Positions 44,272 to 55,024 of a DNA stretch of 64,000 nt are shown one piece after another. The position numbers were made by a program, and so were the translations under genes. Location: assembly GCF_003151135.1 (NCBI RefSeq), contig NZ_QEQK01000001.1, positions 168,829 to 232,828 on the forward strand, given 5' to 3'. Origin of the DNA: Abyssibacter profundi. GTDB lineage: Bacteria > Pseudomonadota > Gammaproteobacteria > Nevskiales > OUC007. Under the pieces are notes generated by a model, which saw only the letters and a list, made by a program, of their open reading frames with translations, did not search any database and was not told the origin of the DNA. Numbering within the stretch: position 1 is the first letter of the stretch; each line of letters starts with the position of its first letter.

Positions 44272-47200
44272 TCAGAAGGCCACCTTCATACGCAGGTAGG
44301 GCTCACGGCTATCCGGCGGCTCATACAGCGTGGCCGGGAAGCTGTTGGAGAACGCCTGGTACGACACGGGCGGCTGCTCGTTGAACAGGTTGCGCACACC
44401 CAGCGTCAGCTCACCCTGGTTGAAGAACGGGGGCGTCCAGGTGAACTGGATGTCGTGGTAGAACACGTCTTCCAGCTTGTGCAGCGAACCGTCGACATCG
44501 TCGTCCTGATCGGTGTTCAGGTCTTCGTCATTGCGGTCACAAAGGCCGAAGTCCTGCACCGGCGGGCTCAGCCCGTCGTTGCACTGCTCCCAGGTCCCCT
44601 GGATGAAGCGGGTGCTCCAGCTAAAGCCATACGGGCCCATATCCCAGGTCAGCTCGGCATTGATCTTCAGCTTCGGCAGCGGCGTGTCACCCAGGTTCAG
44701 GCCCTTGAGCTCAAAGCCCGTGAAGCTGCCATCGGAGTTCGGGACAAACTGCTCGTAGCTGATCAGATACTGCGAGTCAGCCGACAGCACGAAGCGTCCG
44801 GGCACGTCCAGCCCCACGCCGCTGAGCCAGTCGTTCACCGGCAAAACGTAGTCGAAGGCCACGTCGATACCGCGCGTTTCCAGCTTGGCGAAGTTAAAGG
44901 AGCGCGCCTGGATGGTCCGGATGGAACCGGCGCCACCATCGTTACGATCCACGAAGTCACAGACGGCCGGACGACCGGAACTGCGATCAGCCGTGTAGCA
45001 GAGATCCAGAATCAGCTGCGGGCTCAGGAATCCGATGAAGTTGTCCAGCTTGATATCGAAGTAGTCCAGGTAGATGTTGAACTCGGGAATCGCGCTGGGG
45101 CTGAACACGAAGCCGGCGGTGAAGGTATCAGCCGTCTCGGGTTCCAGATTCTGGTTACCACCGAACTGGGTCAAGATCTGCGAGCTCGGCTGGGTCACCC
45201 CGCCATCCACGCCTTCCGCGTCACAGTTCTCGTCGGTGGTCGAACCTTCCGACCGCCCCACACACGGATCGGTAACCGACGGATAGCTGTCGGTAGCGGC
45301 CAGGAACAAATCCGTGATCGACGGTGCGCGGAACGACTGGGAACCGGTTGCACGCACCAACAGGTCCGAGAACGGCTGCCAGCGAATACCCACCTTGCCG
45401 CTGAGATCCGGGTCATACGAATCGAAGTTCGTGTAACGCGCGGCCAGGTTCAGGTCCAGGGACTCCACGAAGTCAATGCCGGCGAACATGGGGATGTCCA
45501 GCTCAACAAAGGCTTCACGACCGCTGATCGAGCCCTTGGTCGAGCGCCGCAGGTTGGTGCTGCTCAGCCCCTGCTCGACCAGTGCGTCCGGCTGGTCCTC
45601 GAACTTTTCGTTACGGATTTCGAAGCCCAGTGCCATGCCAATCGGTGCCGGCAGGTACTCAGCGGAATTCGGGAAATCGAACGATAGGTTGCCGTACAGA
45701 TCACGCACCTGCGATTCGGCACTGCTGGCGGCGTTGTAGGAGACGTAGTCCAGCTGCTCCTGGGTGATCGACCCCGGGCCGCCGAAGATATCCAGCGGCA
45801 CACAGTCCGGGTCGGCGGTCTCGTTGGCCACGATGGTTCCGTCCTGCACGCGCGGATCGCCACCGCAGAACTCGGCCGGCCCCAGGGCGCGCTTGACGTT
45901 TTCCATGTTCAGGTCGCCGGTGTGACGGTTGGTCGTCACCGAAGTCCCGAAGGAGTAGCCCAGTTCCCAGGAGAAGAAGCGGCCCAGCGCATCAAACGTA
46001 CCGTTGATGTTCGGACGCAGGTAAATCGTCTCGGTGTCGCGGGTCAGCGTCCGCGGCCCCAGTTCCTGGAAGCGGCGGCCGACAATGCCAAGACCGATGA
46101 GGCCGTCTTCACCCGAGTTGCCGATGTCCTGATCGAAGGGGTTGTACAACTGGTCGTCGGCGACATAGACCTGATCAAAGGGCGGGAACAGCAGGTTGCC
46201 GAAGATCAGCGGCGTCTCTGCCAGCTCACGCTCGGTACGGCTCTTGTTGTAGAGCACCTGCCCGCTGAAGTTGATCAAATCGCTGAAACGGTGATTGATC
46301 TGGGTGAACACCGAGGTTTGCTCGAACGGCGTGAGCAGATAGTTAATCGGCGCGAAGTTGTAGGGGTCTTCGAAGGTATCGAACGGCTTGTAGCGCGCCG
46401 CAACCTCTGCCGTGGTTTCCCCCGGATTCACGGTCTCGCCCCGTTGCAGAATAATGTTGCAAAGGGTCAGACCCGACGCCTGGTTGGGGATCGTCAAACC
46501 CGGATCAAAACCGAGTTCGTCCTCAACCGTGCCATTGACGACACCCGCACCCAGGTCCTGACAGTTATCAGAATTTGCGGCATTCAGGATGTTCTGGTTC
46601 GCCTGGTTCGGCACGAACAACACGGTGCCACGCGGGGTGAAGATACTGCCCCGGGTGATACCGGTCCCGAACAGAGGGACGGAGGAGCGCTCACGGTCAC
46701 CGGCAAACAATGCATTTTGCCGCGTGAAGCTAAAGTTGGTGAACATCGAGGTGTTCGAACTGACGGTGCCGAAGGACAGGTTGTGCTGCTGCTGCAACCC
46801 GTCTTCCGCATTGTAGGCACCGAACTGCGTCGAGGCCTGCACGCCGGTCACGTCCTTGCGGGTGATGAAGTTGATCACGCCAGCGATGGCGTCGGAGCCG
46901 TAAATCGCCGATGCACCGTCCTTCAGGATTTCGATGCGCTCGATGATGGCCGTCGGAATTGTGTTGAGATCGACCGCGCCGGTGCCGGCAAAGCTCGTGC
47001 CGTTAATCCAACGATGGCCGTCCACCAGCACCAGCGTGCGGTTGGACCCCAGGTTGCGCAGATCCACCTCGGTGGTCCCCGTGCCGCCGTTGTTGAACGT
47101 GCGGTTCAGCGCGGAACCGGCCATCGGCACTTCCTGCAGCAGGTCACCGATGTTCACCAGACCGGTGCGCTCGATGTCCTCCCGCGTCAGCACGACGACG

Positions 47201-47391
47201 GGCTGCGCAGACTCGAAATCCACACGGCGAATACGCGAGCCGGTGACCTCGAAAGTCTGGAGTTCGACCTGATCCTCTTCCTCAGGTGCGTCAGCGCGCT
47301 CGCCAACCTGTGCCCACGCCGGTGTGCAAATCATTGCAGCACACAGCACCCCACCGAGGCCCACGGGCCTCCCAAACAGTTTTTCGTACAT
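44272..47391 (-). CDS. TonB-dependent outer membrane receptor
   Basis: A 1039-residue receptor. The signal peptide (1-27) ends Pro-Ala-Trp-Ala. A plug domain follows with a TonB-box-like Glu-Thr/Val stretch, Val-Thr-Gly-Ser-Arg-Ile-Arg-Arg and the motif Val-Leu-Val-Asp-Gly-His-Arg-Trp. The 22-strand barrel ends in Met-Lys-Val-Ala-Phe, the terminal Phe used by the assembly machine. It resembles the large receptors of plant-polymer or organic-nutrient users rather than siderophore receptors. A terminator follows, and no TonB/ExbB genes or regulators are adjacent. Confidence 0.94.
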   Translation of the reverse strand: MYEKLFGRPVGLGGVLCAAMICTPAWAQVGERADAPEEEDQVELQTFEVTGSRIRRVDFESAQPVVVLTREDIERTGLVNIGDLLQEVPMAGSALNRTFNNGGTGTTEVDLRNLGSNRTLVLVDGHRWINGTSFAGTGAVDLNTIPTAIIERIEILKDGASAIYGSDAIAGVINFITRKDVTGVQASTQFGAYNAEDGLQQQHNLSFGTVSSNTSMFTNFSFTRQNALFAGDRERSSVPLFGTGITRGSIFTPRGTVLFVPNQANQNILNAANSDNCQDLGAGVVNGTVEDELGFDPGLTIPNQASGLTLCNIILQRGETVNPGETTAEVAARYKPFDTFEDPYNFAPINYLLTPFEQTSVFTQINHRFSDLINFSGQVLYNKSRTERELAETPLIFGNLLFPPFDQVYVADDQLYNPFDQDIGNSGEDGLIGLGIVGRRFQELGPRTLTRDTETIYLRPNINGTFDALGRFFSWELGYSFGTSVTTNRHTGDLNMENVKRALGPAEFCGGDPRVQDGTIVANETADPDCVPLDIFGGPGSITQEQLDYVSYNAASSAESQVRDLYGNLSFDFPNSAEYLPAPIGMALGFEIRNEKFEDQPDALVEQGLSSTNLRRSTKGSISGREAFVELDIPMFAGIDFVESLDLNLAARYTNFDSYDPDLSGKVGIRWQPFSDLLVRATGSQSFRAPSITDLFLAATDSYPSVTDPCVGRSEGSTTDENCDAEGVDGGVTQPSSQILTQFGGNQNLEPETADTFTAGFVFSPSAIPEFNIYLDYFDIKLDNFIGFLSPQLILDLCYTADRSSGRPAVCDFVDRNDGGAGSIRTIQARSFNFAKLETRGIDVAFDYVLPVNDWLSGVGLDVPGRFVLSADSQYLISYEQFVPNSDGSFTGFELKGLNLGDTPLPKLKINAELTWDMGPYGFSWSTRFIQGTWEQCNDGLSPPVQDFGLCDRNDEDLNTDQDDDVDGSLHKLEDVFYHDIQFTWTPPFFNQGELTLGVRNLFNEQPPVSYQAFSNSFPATLYEPPDSREPYLRMKVAF

Positions 47392-47601
47392 AGCTCAATC
47401 CCCGGATGGCCAAGAGGCTCGCGCCAACGCTTCAACGCGCGACGCGGCGATGGTTCCATCCCCCCGCGATGATAGTTGTGGAATTATTTCCCACGAAGAT
47501 TAGCCGGGCATCGATCAATGCGTCAACGCCGCCCGTCGCCGATTGTCCGCCCCGCCCTTCTGCGCTAGCGTCTCTGGCTTTCCGACCAAAGTGCCGCGCG
47601 C

Positions 47602-48835
<1,234 letters not shown>

Positions 48836-48849
<14 letters not shown>

Positions 48850-49249
48850 CCCGTTCGCGCCACCAAGACCGAGCCGATTTTCCCGCGAGCCCAGGCGGAG
48901 TGAGTGCCGCTTGGTCATTCCAAGTCAGCGAACGACACGAATGCGTCGGGAACGTATTCGGACGGCCGCAGGCCGGCCCGAAGGGCGAAGCGCATGGACG
49001 CGCTTCGCAACGCAGGATCGCGGGAAAACCGGCCCGTTCCGTCAGGATTGCGCCTGCAAACCGGCCAGACTGCGTTAGTCGGCGCATCCATGCGCCTCCC
49101 CCGGTGGGCCCGCCTTCGGCGGTTTCAATTCGCTCCCGGCGAATGGGTGCTCGTCGTTCATTTGGAATGACCAAACTTCGCTCCTCGCGCCTTGCCTGGC
49201 CTGTTTGCAGTCAGCAACTTGGCGCCGCGAACGGGTCAGTGTTTCCCTA
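48836..49249. mobile_element. 414-bp palindromic element (MITE-like), no coding capacity
   Basis: The ends are 24-bp perfect inverted repeats (48836-48859 and 49226-49249; TAGGGAAACACTGA then CCCGTTCGCG). Internal landmarks match at equal distances from both ends: TTGGTCATTCCAA at offset 75, GCGCATGGA at offset 154 and AACGCAG at offset 173. So the whole 414 bp is one in-register imperfect palindrome. Flanking 4-mers are CTAG (left) and CTAA (right), both YTAR, the target type of IS5-group elements, whose ends also begin GGAA. It lies between convergent genes; the symporter TGA and the flippase TAG stop are both inside its ends. No transposase frame is present. The gap between the genes holds nothing else. 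Confidence 0.75.
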
Positions 49250-50170
49250 ATCGGCGGCGCGGCGCTGCTGCAGGGTCGGCGGCCGCCCGACGGGGAGCAG
49301 CAGGCCGGCCAAACCGAACACGACGGTCACCAGCAGGACCAACAGGTGCAGGTCAACCGCGGCGGCCAGCATCGCGTCCGGGCCCGCCCCCCAGAGGGCG
49401 GCCACCCCCACCAGGGCGCCTTCATAAGTCCCGGCGCCTGCGACACCATGCACCGGCAACACGAATGACAGTTCACCCGCCACGGTGGCAGCGGCAGCGG
49501 CCTGCAGGGGTAGCTCGACCATGAGCATCAACACGGCCGCCAGCGCGAGAAACTTGCTGTACCACGACAACACGGTCCATGCATAAAGCCTGCGCCATTG
49601 GATGGGGGCTTTGGCCAGCATGTCGCCCACCCAGGCCAACACCCAGCCACGACGCGGGAACCGCTCTCCAAAACGCCGCAGCAACCAGAATCCGGCCGGC
49701 ACCATGGCCAGCCACGCGATCTGACCCAGCAAGGCCGCCGCCCAACCGTACCGCCCCAACATCACGCCCAGCAGGCCAGCACCGAACAGACAGTGGAGAT
49801 CGAACAGCCTGAGCCACACCAACGTCGGGAAGCTGTCCCGTAATCGCAGGCCAAAGTAGCGGGACATGAGCCAGGGAAAGGCGGCTTCTCCCGCCCGTGC
49901 GGGCAGCAGACTGTTGGCGGTGACGTGGATGCAGGACAAGCGCAGCACTGCCGTGAACTGACCTGCCGTAACCGGCAGCGTGGCCAATTGCATACGCGCA
50001 GCGCGAGCCCCATACGAAACCGCCATCAGCAACACGAAGGCCAGATGTACCCACAGCGGCAGCGCCAATGCACGCTGCATCGCCTGGTCCCAACCGACCC
50101 GCTGCTGGAACACGACAAGCAATGCCAGCAGCAGAGCAAGGCCGATGATTCCGGATAGCGTGCGTTTCAC
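49247..50170 (-). CDS. Lysylphosphatidylglycerol synthase TM region/UPF0104 family membrane protein
   Basis: A 307-residue protein with about eight hydrophobic helices. It shows the family motif Ala-Asn-Ser-Leu-Leu-Pro-Ala-Arg-Ala-Gly-Glu near residue 90 and Pro-Val-His-Gly-Val-Ala-Gly-Ala-Gly-Thr-Tyr-Glu-Gly later, typical of the flippase half of MprF-type proteins without the synthase half. It may flip a lipid across the inner membrane. GTG 50170 has GAGG upstream. Its TAG stop lies in the right end of the palindromic element. Confidence 0.88.
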   Translation of the reverse strand: MKRTLSGIIGLALLLALLVVFQQRVGWDQAMQRALALPLWVHLAFVLLMAVSYGARAARMQLATLPVTAGQFTAVLRLSCIHVTANSLLPARAGEAAFPWLMSRYFGLRLRDSFPTLVWLRLFDLHCLFGAGLLGVMLGRYGWAAALLGQIAWLAMVPAGFWLLRRFGERFPRRGWVLAWVGDMLAKAPIQWRRLYAWTVLSWYSKFLALAAVLMLMVELPLQAAAAATVAGELSFVLPVHGVAGAGTYEGALVGVAALWGAGPDAMLAAAVDLHLLVLLVTVVFGLAGLLLPVGRPPTLQQRRAAD

Positions 50171-50229
50171 TGGCGCCTCGTTAGCCCGACCGGGTGCGGT
50201 CGCTTCCCATGAAGACAAATGCCCTGCCC

Positions 50230-50258
50230 CAAACAAACAACGGGCCCCGAAGGGCCCG
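50230..50258 (-). terminator. Rho-independent terminator of fadE
   Basis: Minus-strand CGGGCCC and GGGCCCG pair around a TTCG tetraloop, then GTTGTTTGTTT. It starts 29 bases past the fadE stop. Confidence 0.8.
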
Positions 50259-50286
50259 CTGCATCCATCACAGAACTCCGTAGCGG

Positions 50287-52764
50287 TCAGGCCACTTTAG
50301 CGGGCTGCTCCTCGGAGACAGTCTCTGCGTCGGCTTCCGGATGAAATGCCGTGCCGGCCAGATACTCCTTGGTGAAGGCGTCGGTCATGATCGCCTCGTA
50401 GCGAAGCCGATCATACTCGCCCACCTGATCGGCCTCAGCCTGGGTCAGCACACCCTGCTCCACCGCCTGCACCAGACGATCTTCCAGCGTCAGGGCCGTC
50501 AGCTCGCCCTTGGACAAGGCCTTGTAGTACTTGTTGTACAGCGGCTCGACCTGGATCAACTTGTCGAAGGCAACTTCCATCAGCCCCACGGGATCATTGG
50601 CATCCTTGGGCAGGTAGCAGATCTCGGACAAGCGATCACGCAACTCAGTGGGCTCCATCATCATGTCAGCGATCGCACCGGTCAGCGCATCGGACACGGG
50701 ACGGTAGCTACGCCCGAACGGGAAGACCATGCGGCGCATCGCCGAACCGACAAAGCCGATGGGGAAGTTCGAGAAGAACTCATCGAAGGCTTCGTAAATG
50801 GCGTTCAGCGAATCGTCGAGGCACCAGCGCACATGCGGCAAATCTTCCTCGCGACGCCCTTCATCCTCGTAGTACTTCAGCACGGCAGAGGCCATGTACA
50901 GATGACTGAGCACGTCACCCAGGCGGGCCGACAGGCGCTCCTTGCGCTTGAGCTCACCACCGAGGATGCCCATGGTCACATCGGACACGAAGGCCAGTGA
51001 CGTCGACATCCGTTCCAGCTGCTTGTAGTACTTGGCCGTCGGACCGTCCACGGGTGCCTTGGCCAGCGCACCGCCGGTCAGGCCCAGGGTCAGGGCGCGA
51101 ACACCGCGGTTCATCGAAAAGCCGATGTGGCCCCACAGCAGTTTGTCGAACTCGGCAAGATTGTCCTCACGCGCGGCTTCCATTTCGGGGAAGACATACG
51201 GATGACAACGGATGGCGCCCTGACCGAAGATCATCAGGCTGCGGGTCAGGATGTTGGCACCTTCCACCGTTATCGCCACCGGCACCGACTGGTAGGCCGA
51301 AGACAGATAATTGCGCGGGCCCACCATGATGCCGCGGCCACCATGCACGTCCATGGCATCGGTGAGCGACTGACGCATCATCTCGGTCATGTGGTACTTG
51401 GCAATGGCCGTCACCACCGACGGAGCGCAATTGTCGACCGCGCTCGCCGTCAGGGTTCGCACGGCTTCCAGGCGGTAGTTCAGCCCGGCGATCCGGCCCG
51501 TGGCTTCCTGCACACCTTCGAACTTGCCAACCGACAGCTTGAACTGCCGGCGAATGCGCGAATACGCACCCGTCAGGCGATAGGCCATCTTGCCGCCGGC
51601 GGCAGACAGCGCCGGCAAAGAAATGCCGCGTCCGGCGGACAGGCATTCGACCAGCATGCGCCAGCCACCACCGGCCTTTTCGACGCCACCGATGATCCAG
51701 TCGATCGGTACGAAGACGTCTTCGCCGGTAATCGGTCCGTTCATGAACGCGCCCGACGGATAGTGGCGACGGCCGATTTCCACGCCTGGCGTCGAGGCCG
51801 GGATCAGCGCACAGGTAATGCCGTAATCGGTCTTATCGGGATCGCCTAGCAGGCCCTCGGGATCCTGCAGCTTAAAGGCCAAGCCGATGACGGAGGCCAC
51901 CGGTGCCAGCGTGATGTAGCGCTTGTTAAACGTCAGGCGCATGCCGACCACTTCCTGGCCTTCCCACTCGCCCTTGCAGACCACACCGACATCTGGGATG
52001 GCGGTGGCATCCGAGCCGACTTCAACCCCCGTCAGGCCGAAGCAGGGAATTTCCGTACCGTCCGCCAGCTTGGGCAGCCACTGCTCCTTCTGCGCGTCGG
52101 TGCCGTAATGCGTCAGCAACTCACCGGGGCCGAGCGAGTTCGGCACCATGACCGTTACGGCCGCGGTGATGGACTTGGTCGCGATCTTGGTCACAACACA
52201 GGACTGCGCATAGGCGGAGAAGCCGAGGCCACCCCATTCCTTGGTAATCAGCATCGAGAAGAATTTCTTCTGACGCATGAAGTCCCAGACCTCCGGTGCG
52301 AGGTCACGGTCCTCGTAAACGGTCTTGTAGTCGTCGATCATGCGGCACAGTTCAACGGTCTCGTTATCGAGAAACGCCTGCTCCTCAGCCGTCAACTGCG
52401 TGCGCTTGAAGCTCTTGAGCATGTTCCAGTCCGGGCGACCGCGAAACATCTCGCCTTCCCACCAGACATCGCCGGCCTCCAGTGCTTCGCGCTCGGTGGA
52501 CGTCATGGGCGGCAGCACCGCCTTGAAACCGGCAAAAATCGGCTTGGTCACCAGGCGGCGAATCGGACGCAGGTTCAGGGCGATGGCGAACACGGCAAAC
52601 AGCCCGCCCGTCACGGCGAAAGCCGTGGGGCCCATCAGACCCAGGCCGTAGAGCGCCACGATGTAGGCGCCGATGGCGGCGGATGTCACCAGTAACGGCG
52701 CGCCGATGTAGGCCAGTGCCCACAAGCCGCCAACGGCGACAAGAATTGCAAGTAATGTCGTCAT
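50287..52764 (-). CDS. fadE: Acyl-CoA dehydrogenase FadE (long form)
   Basis: An 825-residue FadE-type dehydrogenase for the first step of fatty acid beta-oxidation. Two or three N-terminal hydrophobic helices anchor it to the membrane. The core has Thr-Lys-Glu-Trp-Gly-Gly-Leu-Gly-Phe-Ser, Gly-Leu-Thr-Gly-Val-Glu-Val-Gly-Ser-Asp-Ala and Ile-Thr-Val-Glu-Gly-Ala-Asn. The ~250-residue C-terminal domain of unknown role is complete. Length matches gammaproteobacterial FadE. It lies 43 bp after the TetR gene on the same strand, so the regulator and enzyme are probably co-transcribed. A terminator follows at 50230. Confidence 0.96.
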   Translation of the reverse strand: MTTLLAILVAVGGLWALAYIGAPLLVTSAAIGAYIVALYGLGLMGPTAFAVTGGLFAVFAIALNLRPIRRLVTKPIFAGFKAVLPPMTSTEREALEAGDVWWEGEMFRGRPDWNMLKSFKRTQLTAEEQAFLDNETVELCRMIDDYKTVYEDRDLAPEVWDFMRQKKFFSMLITKEWGGLGFSAYAQSCVVTKIATKSITAAVTVMVPNSLGPGELLTHYGTDAQKEQWLPKLADGTEIPCFGLTGVEVGSDATAIPDVGVVCKGEWEGQEVVGMRLTFNKRYITLAPVASVIGLAFKLQDPEGLLGDPDKTDYGITCALIPASTPGVEIGRRHYPSGAFMNGPITGEDVFVPIDWIIGGVEKAGGGWRMLVECLSAGRGISLPALSAAGGKMAYRLTGAYSRIRRQFKLSVGKFEGVQEATGRIAGLNYRLEAVRTLTASAVDNCAPSVVTAIAKYHMTEMMRQSLTDAMDVHGGRGIMVGPRNYLSSAYQSVPVAITVEGANILTRSLMIFGQGAIRCHPYVFPEMEAAREDNLAEFDKLLWGHIGFSMNRGVRALTLGLTGGALAKAPVDGPTAKYYKQLERMSTSLAFVSDVTMGILGGELKRKERLSARLGDVLSHLYMASAVLKYYEDEGRREEDLPHVRWCLDDSLNAIYEAFDEFFSNFPIGFVGSAMRRMVFPFGRSYRPVSDALTGAIADMMMEPTELRDRLSEICYLPKDANDPVGLMEVAFDKLIQVEPLYNKYYKALSKGELTALTLEDRLVQAVEQGVLTQAEADQVGEYDRLRYEAIMTDAFTKEYLAGTAFHPEADAETVSEEQPAKVA

Positions 52765-52807
52765 GACATGACCTCCGATGTAGTAAGAGAGAAAACTAAG
52801 GAGTCGG

Positions 52808-53416
52808 TTAAGCGGCGCGCTCAGCGCTGGCCGCTGGCGCCTGTTCGCCGGGACGCGGAATCAGCGTCTCGATGAGCAGGCGCAGGTATTCGTTGAAAAA
52901 CGGCCCGGCCGGCAAAGCGGACGGGTTGTCCCGGCGTAACTGCAACGTGCCGAGAAAGGTGCTGTAAGCGAAGGTTGCCCATTTGCGCGCATCGCGCTCG
53001 ATCAGCCCGAGCGCCTGGTAACACTCGGTCAGAAAATCGAGTCGGCGCTGCGACACCTTGTGCACAAAATCGGCCACCCGCGGATCACGGCTTGCGGCTG
53101 CGAGGGCCAGATACAAATGCCCTTCGCGCTCGCTGCCGTTGGCCGCCTTGAACACGGTCTGGATGCGCTTGCGCGCCTGTTTCACGCCGCGCGCCCGCTT
53201 GATGATCTGTTCGGTCTCACGCTGGGCCCAGCGTTCGACCGCGGCACGGACAAGCGCATCGCGATTCGCGAAATGCCAGTAGAAGCTGCCTTTTGTCACA
53301 CCCAGCTTGCGCGCCAGGGGCTCGACCGCCACGGAATCCAGCCCGCCATCAGCCATCGCATCCAGGGCAGCATCTGCCCAGTCGTCGGCGCTTAATGTCG
53401 GTTTTTGCTGGCCCAT
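52808..53416 (-). CDS. TetR-family transcriptional regulator, probable fadE repressor
   Basis: A 202-residue repressor. The N-terminal helix-turn-helix (about 10-55) reads Val-Glu-Pro-Leu-Ala-Arg-Lys-Leu-Gly-Val-Thr-Lys-Gly-Ser-Phe-Tyr-Trp-His-Phe. A helical ligand domain follows. It sits directly before fadE, so it probably senses an acyl-CoA or fatty acid and represses the pair. TACGGAA repeats and a small palindrome lie just upstream of its start (53430-53474). Confidence 0.92.
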   Translation of the reverse strand: MGQQKPTLSADDWADAALDAMADGGLDSVAVEPLARKLGVTKGSFYWHFANRDALVRAAVERWAQRETEQIIKRARGVKQARKRIQTVFKAANGSEREGHLYLALAAASRDPRVADFVHKVSQRRLDFLTECYQALGLIERDARKWATFAYSTFLGTLQLRRDNPSALPAGPFFNEYLRLLIETLIPRPGEQAPAASAERAA

Positions 53417-53429
53417 ACACAGCCGCCCA

Positions 53430-53474
53430 TACGGAAGAGTACGGAAAAACTAACACATACGTCAGCGTACGGAA
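53430..53474. promoter_or_regulatory. TACGGAA repeats and TACG-CGTA palindrome upstream of tetR-fadE
   Basis: TACGGAA occurs at 53430-53436, 53440-53446 and 53468-53474, and TACGTCAGCGTA (53458-53469) is an inverted repeat TACG-N4-CGTA. All are within 14-58 bases of the TetR start codon. Autoregulation by the TetR protein would fit. The region also precedes no other gene start: the DUF3080 gene reads toward it. Confidence 0.5.
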
Positions 53475-53481
53475 ATGGTGT

Positions 53482-54594
53482 TCACGTCCCCGATTCGCTG
53501 TCACTGCGGTCAGGCATGCGACCGCATTGCCCCAACAGGCGCTGCCAGGCCCGGGCATGCGCACGCGAGGCTTCAAGCAGCTGGTGATGGACGCTGTGGA
53601 CCGCGTCTACATAGGCGACCAGGGCCCCTGTCGGTTCTGTTGTTGTCGCCGCCAGCGCCTGATCCAGTGCATGCTCGAGCGCTGCCAGCGCGCGCTGCAC
53701 GACACCGAGATCCGGCTGAATCTGCTGCACATAGAACTTGTAGAACACCGTCTCGGCCACACGGGCCTTGGGCGTCGGCCGTGGCTGCAGGCACAGCGCG
53801 CGCGCGTCCAGCCGCTGATGGATCGTCGCCGCTATCGCGGCCAACTGGGCTTCAAACAAGCGAGCGGTCCGTATCAGGCCCGCCGCCTGGCGAGATTCAC
53901 GTAGCCGACGCAGCGCGGCCACCAGCTCGGCTGGCGTCAGAACCTCGCCCTCACCGCCATGCCGCACCAACGCGGCCAAATCAGACAGGGCCTGCGTACC
54001 GGTCAATCCTTGCCGCAGCTCGTCCATGCTGGCCGGCCGGGCAGCGACACCCAGAAACGATTCCACCTCTTCAGACGCGAACAGCAGGTCATAGCCGGCC
54101 ACCTGCAAGCTTCGGGCTTTGACCTGCCGGATCCGCTTTAGCAAGGCCTGATCGGCGGCGGTCTCGGGGGCGCAGTCCTGCAACGCCGCAGCGACCCGGG
54201 TCTCGTACGCCAGTCGGATGGAAGGCTGCATCACCTGCCCCAGAATGCTGTTGCGCTCGCCCAGCTCACGCCCCAGACACCCGCGAAACCGCAGCGCCTC
54301 GCCAGGCGACAGGCGCAATTCGGGCGCCGCGACCCGCCGTAGGCGGCGACGTGGGTACGCCGGTACGGACCGGATCTGTACAGGGTGGGAATCCACCTCC
54401 AGCACATGGCTCACCCGCCCGTGAAAATCCTCCAGCCGGTGTTCCAACCCGGCGTCCTGGCAGCCGGCGGTACATGCAGCTGCCACCAGCAACCAGACTG
54501 GGCCACGCCCTCGCCAGACCCGCTGCTGGGTTATGCTCGCGGCATGCGAGTCACCCTGCTGCTGAGCCTGCTGAGTTGCTGCGCCGTTGCTCAT
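53482..54594 (-). CDS. DUF3080 family lipoprotein
   Basis: Up to 370 residues. The leader core Val-Trp-Leu-Leu-Val-Ala-Ala-Ala-Cys is followed by Thr-Ala-Gly-Cys (lipobox). The family motif Gly-Glu-Arg-Asn-Ser-Ile-Leu-Gly-Gln-Val-Met-x-Pro-Ser-x-Arg-Leu is present at about 195-215. Function is unknown. The only ATG in a usable place, 54594, lies 51 bases inside the divergent DUF4124 gene and gives a long 30-residue leader extension. Nearer the lipobox there is no ATG, GTG or TTG, so the start may be unusual. It converges on the TetR gene upstream region. Confidence 0.78.
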   Translation of the reverse strand: MSNGAATQQAQQQGDSHAASITQQRVWRGRGPVWLLVAAACTAGCQDAGLEHRLEDFHGRVSHVLEVDSHPVQIRSVPAYPRRRLRRVAAPELRLSPGEALRFRGCLGRELGERNSILGQVMQPSIRLAYETRVAAALQDCAPETAADQALLKRIRQVKARSLQVAGYDLLFASEEVESFLGVAARPASMDELRQGLTGTQALSDLAALVRHGGEGEVLTPAELVAALRRLRESRQAAGLIRTARLFEAQLAAIAATIHQRLDARALCLQPRPTPKARVAETVFYKFYVQQIQPDLGVVQRALAALEHALDQALAATTTEPTGALVAYVDAVHSVHHQLLEASRAHARAWQRLLGQCGRMPDRSDSESGT

Positions 54595-54981
54595 GCGGAG
54601 ATTTATCGCTGGACCGATGCCAATGGTCAGCTCCGCTACTCGGACCGACCACCGGTGAATCAGCCATATACCGTCGAGCCCGTCACGACGCGGCCGGCCG
54701 AACCCGCAGCCAGCCAGGCCCCGGATACGCCCGCATCCAACCCGGAGCAGCCGCCGGCACCTGAACCGGAGGCCACGGACCCGACGACACCGCGTGTGGA
54801 CCCGGCGGTCCTGGCGCAACGCTGCGCCGAGGCGCGCGAGCGCATCGGGTTTTATGAGCGGACACCCGCGGTTCGGATTCTCTTCGAAAACGACAACGGC
54901 CAGACCGTGCGCATGACACCCGCGCAGCGATCCAGCCGTCTGAAGCAATACCGGGAGATCGCCTCCCAGTCCTGTCGCTAG
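54544..54981 (+). CDS. DUF4124 domain secreted protein
   Basis: A 145-residue protein. A signal peptide (1-19, Leu-rich, ending Ala-His-Ala) is followed by Glu-Ile-Tyr-Arg-Trp-Thr-Asp-Ala-Asn-Gly-Gln-Leu-Arg-Tyr-Ser-Asp-Arg-Pro-Pro, the DUF4124 motif. A Pro/Thr/Ala-rich linker and a short C-terminal helical part with two Cys follow. It is periplasmic and of unknown role. ATG 54544 opens directly into the signal peptide. The DUF3080 start region overlaps it head to head. Confidence 0.85.
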   Translation: MRVTLLLSLLSCCAVAHAEIYRWTDANGQLRYSDRPPVNQPYTVEPVTTRPAEPAASQAPDTPASNPEQPPAPEPEATDPTTPRVDPAVLAQRCAEARERIGFYERTPAVRILFENDNGQTVRMTPAQRSSRLKQYREIASQSCR

Positions 54982-55024
54982 CCCGACCCGATCAGGCCGC
55001 GCTGCGACAGCAGCTTGTCGATGA

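Noticed and set aside
44236-47472. Two long plus-strand frames (483 and 516 codons)
   Set aside because: Both are antisense to the TonB receptor; composition is Val/Gly/Arg/His-rich without motifs.
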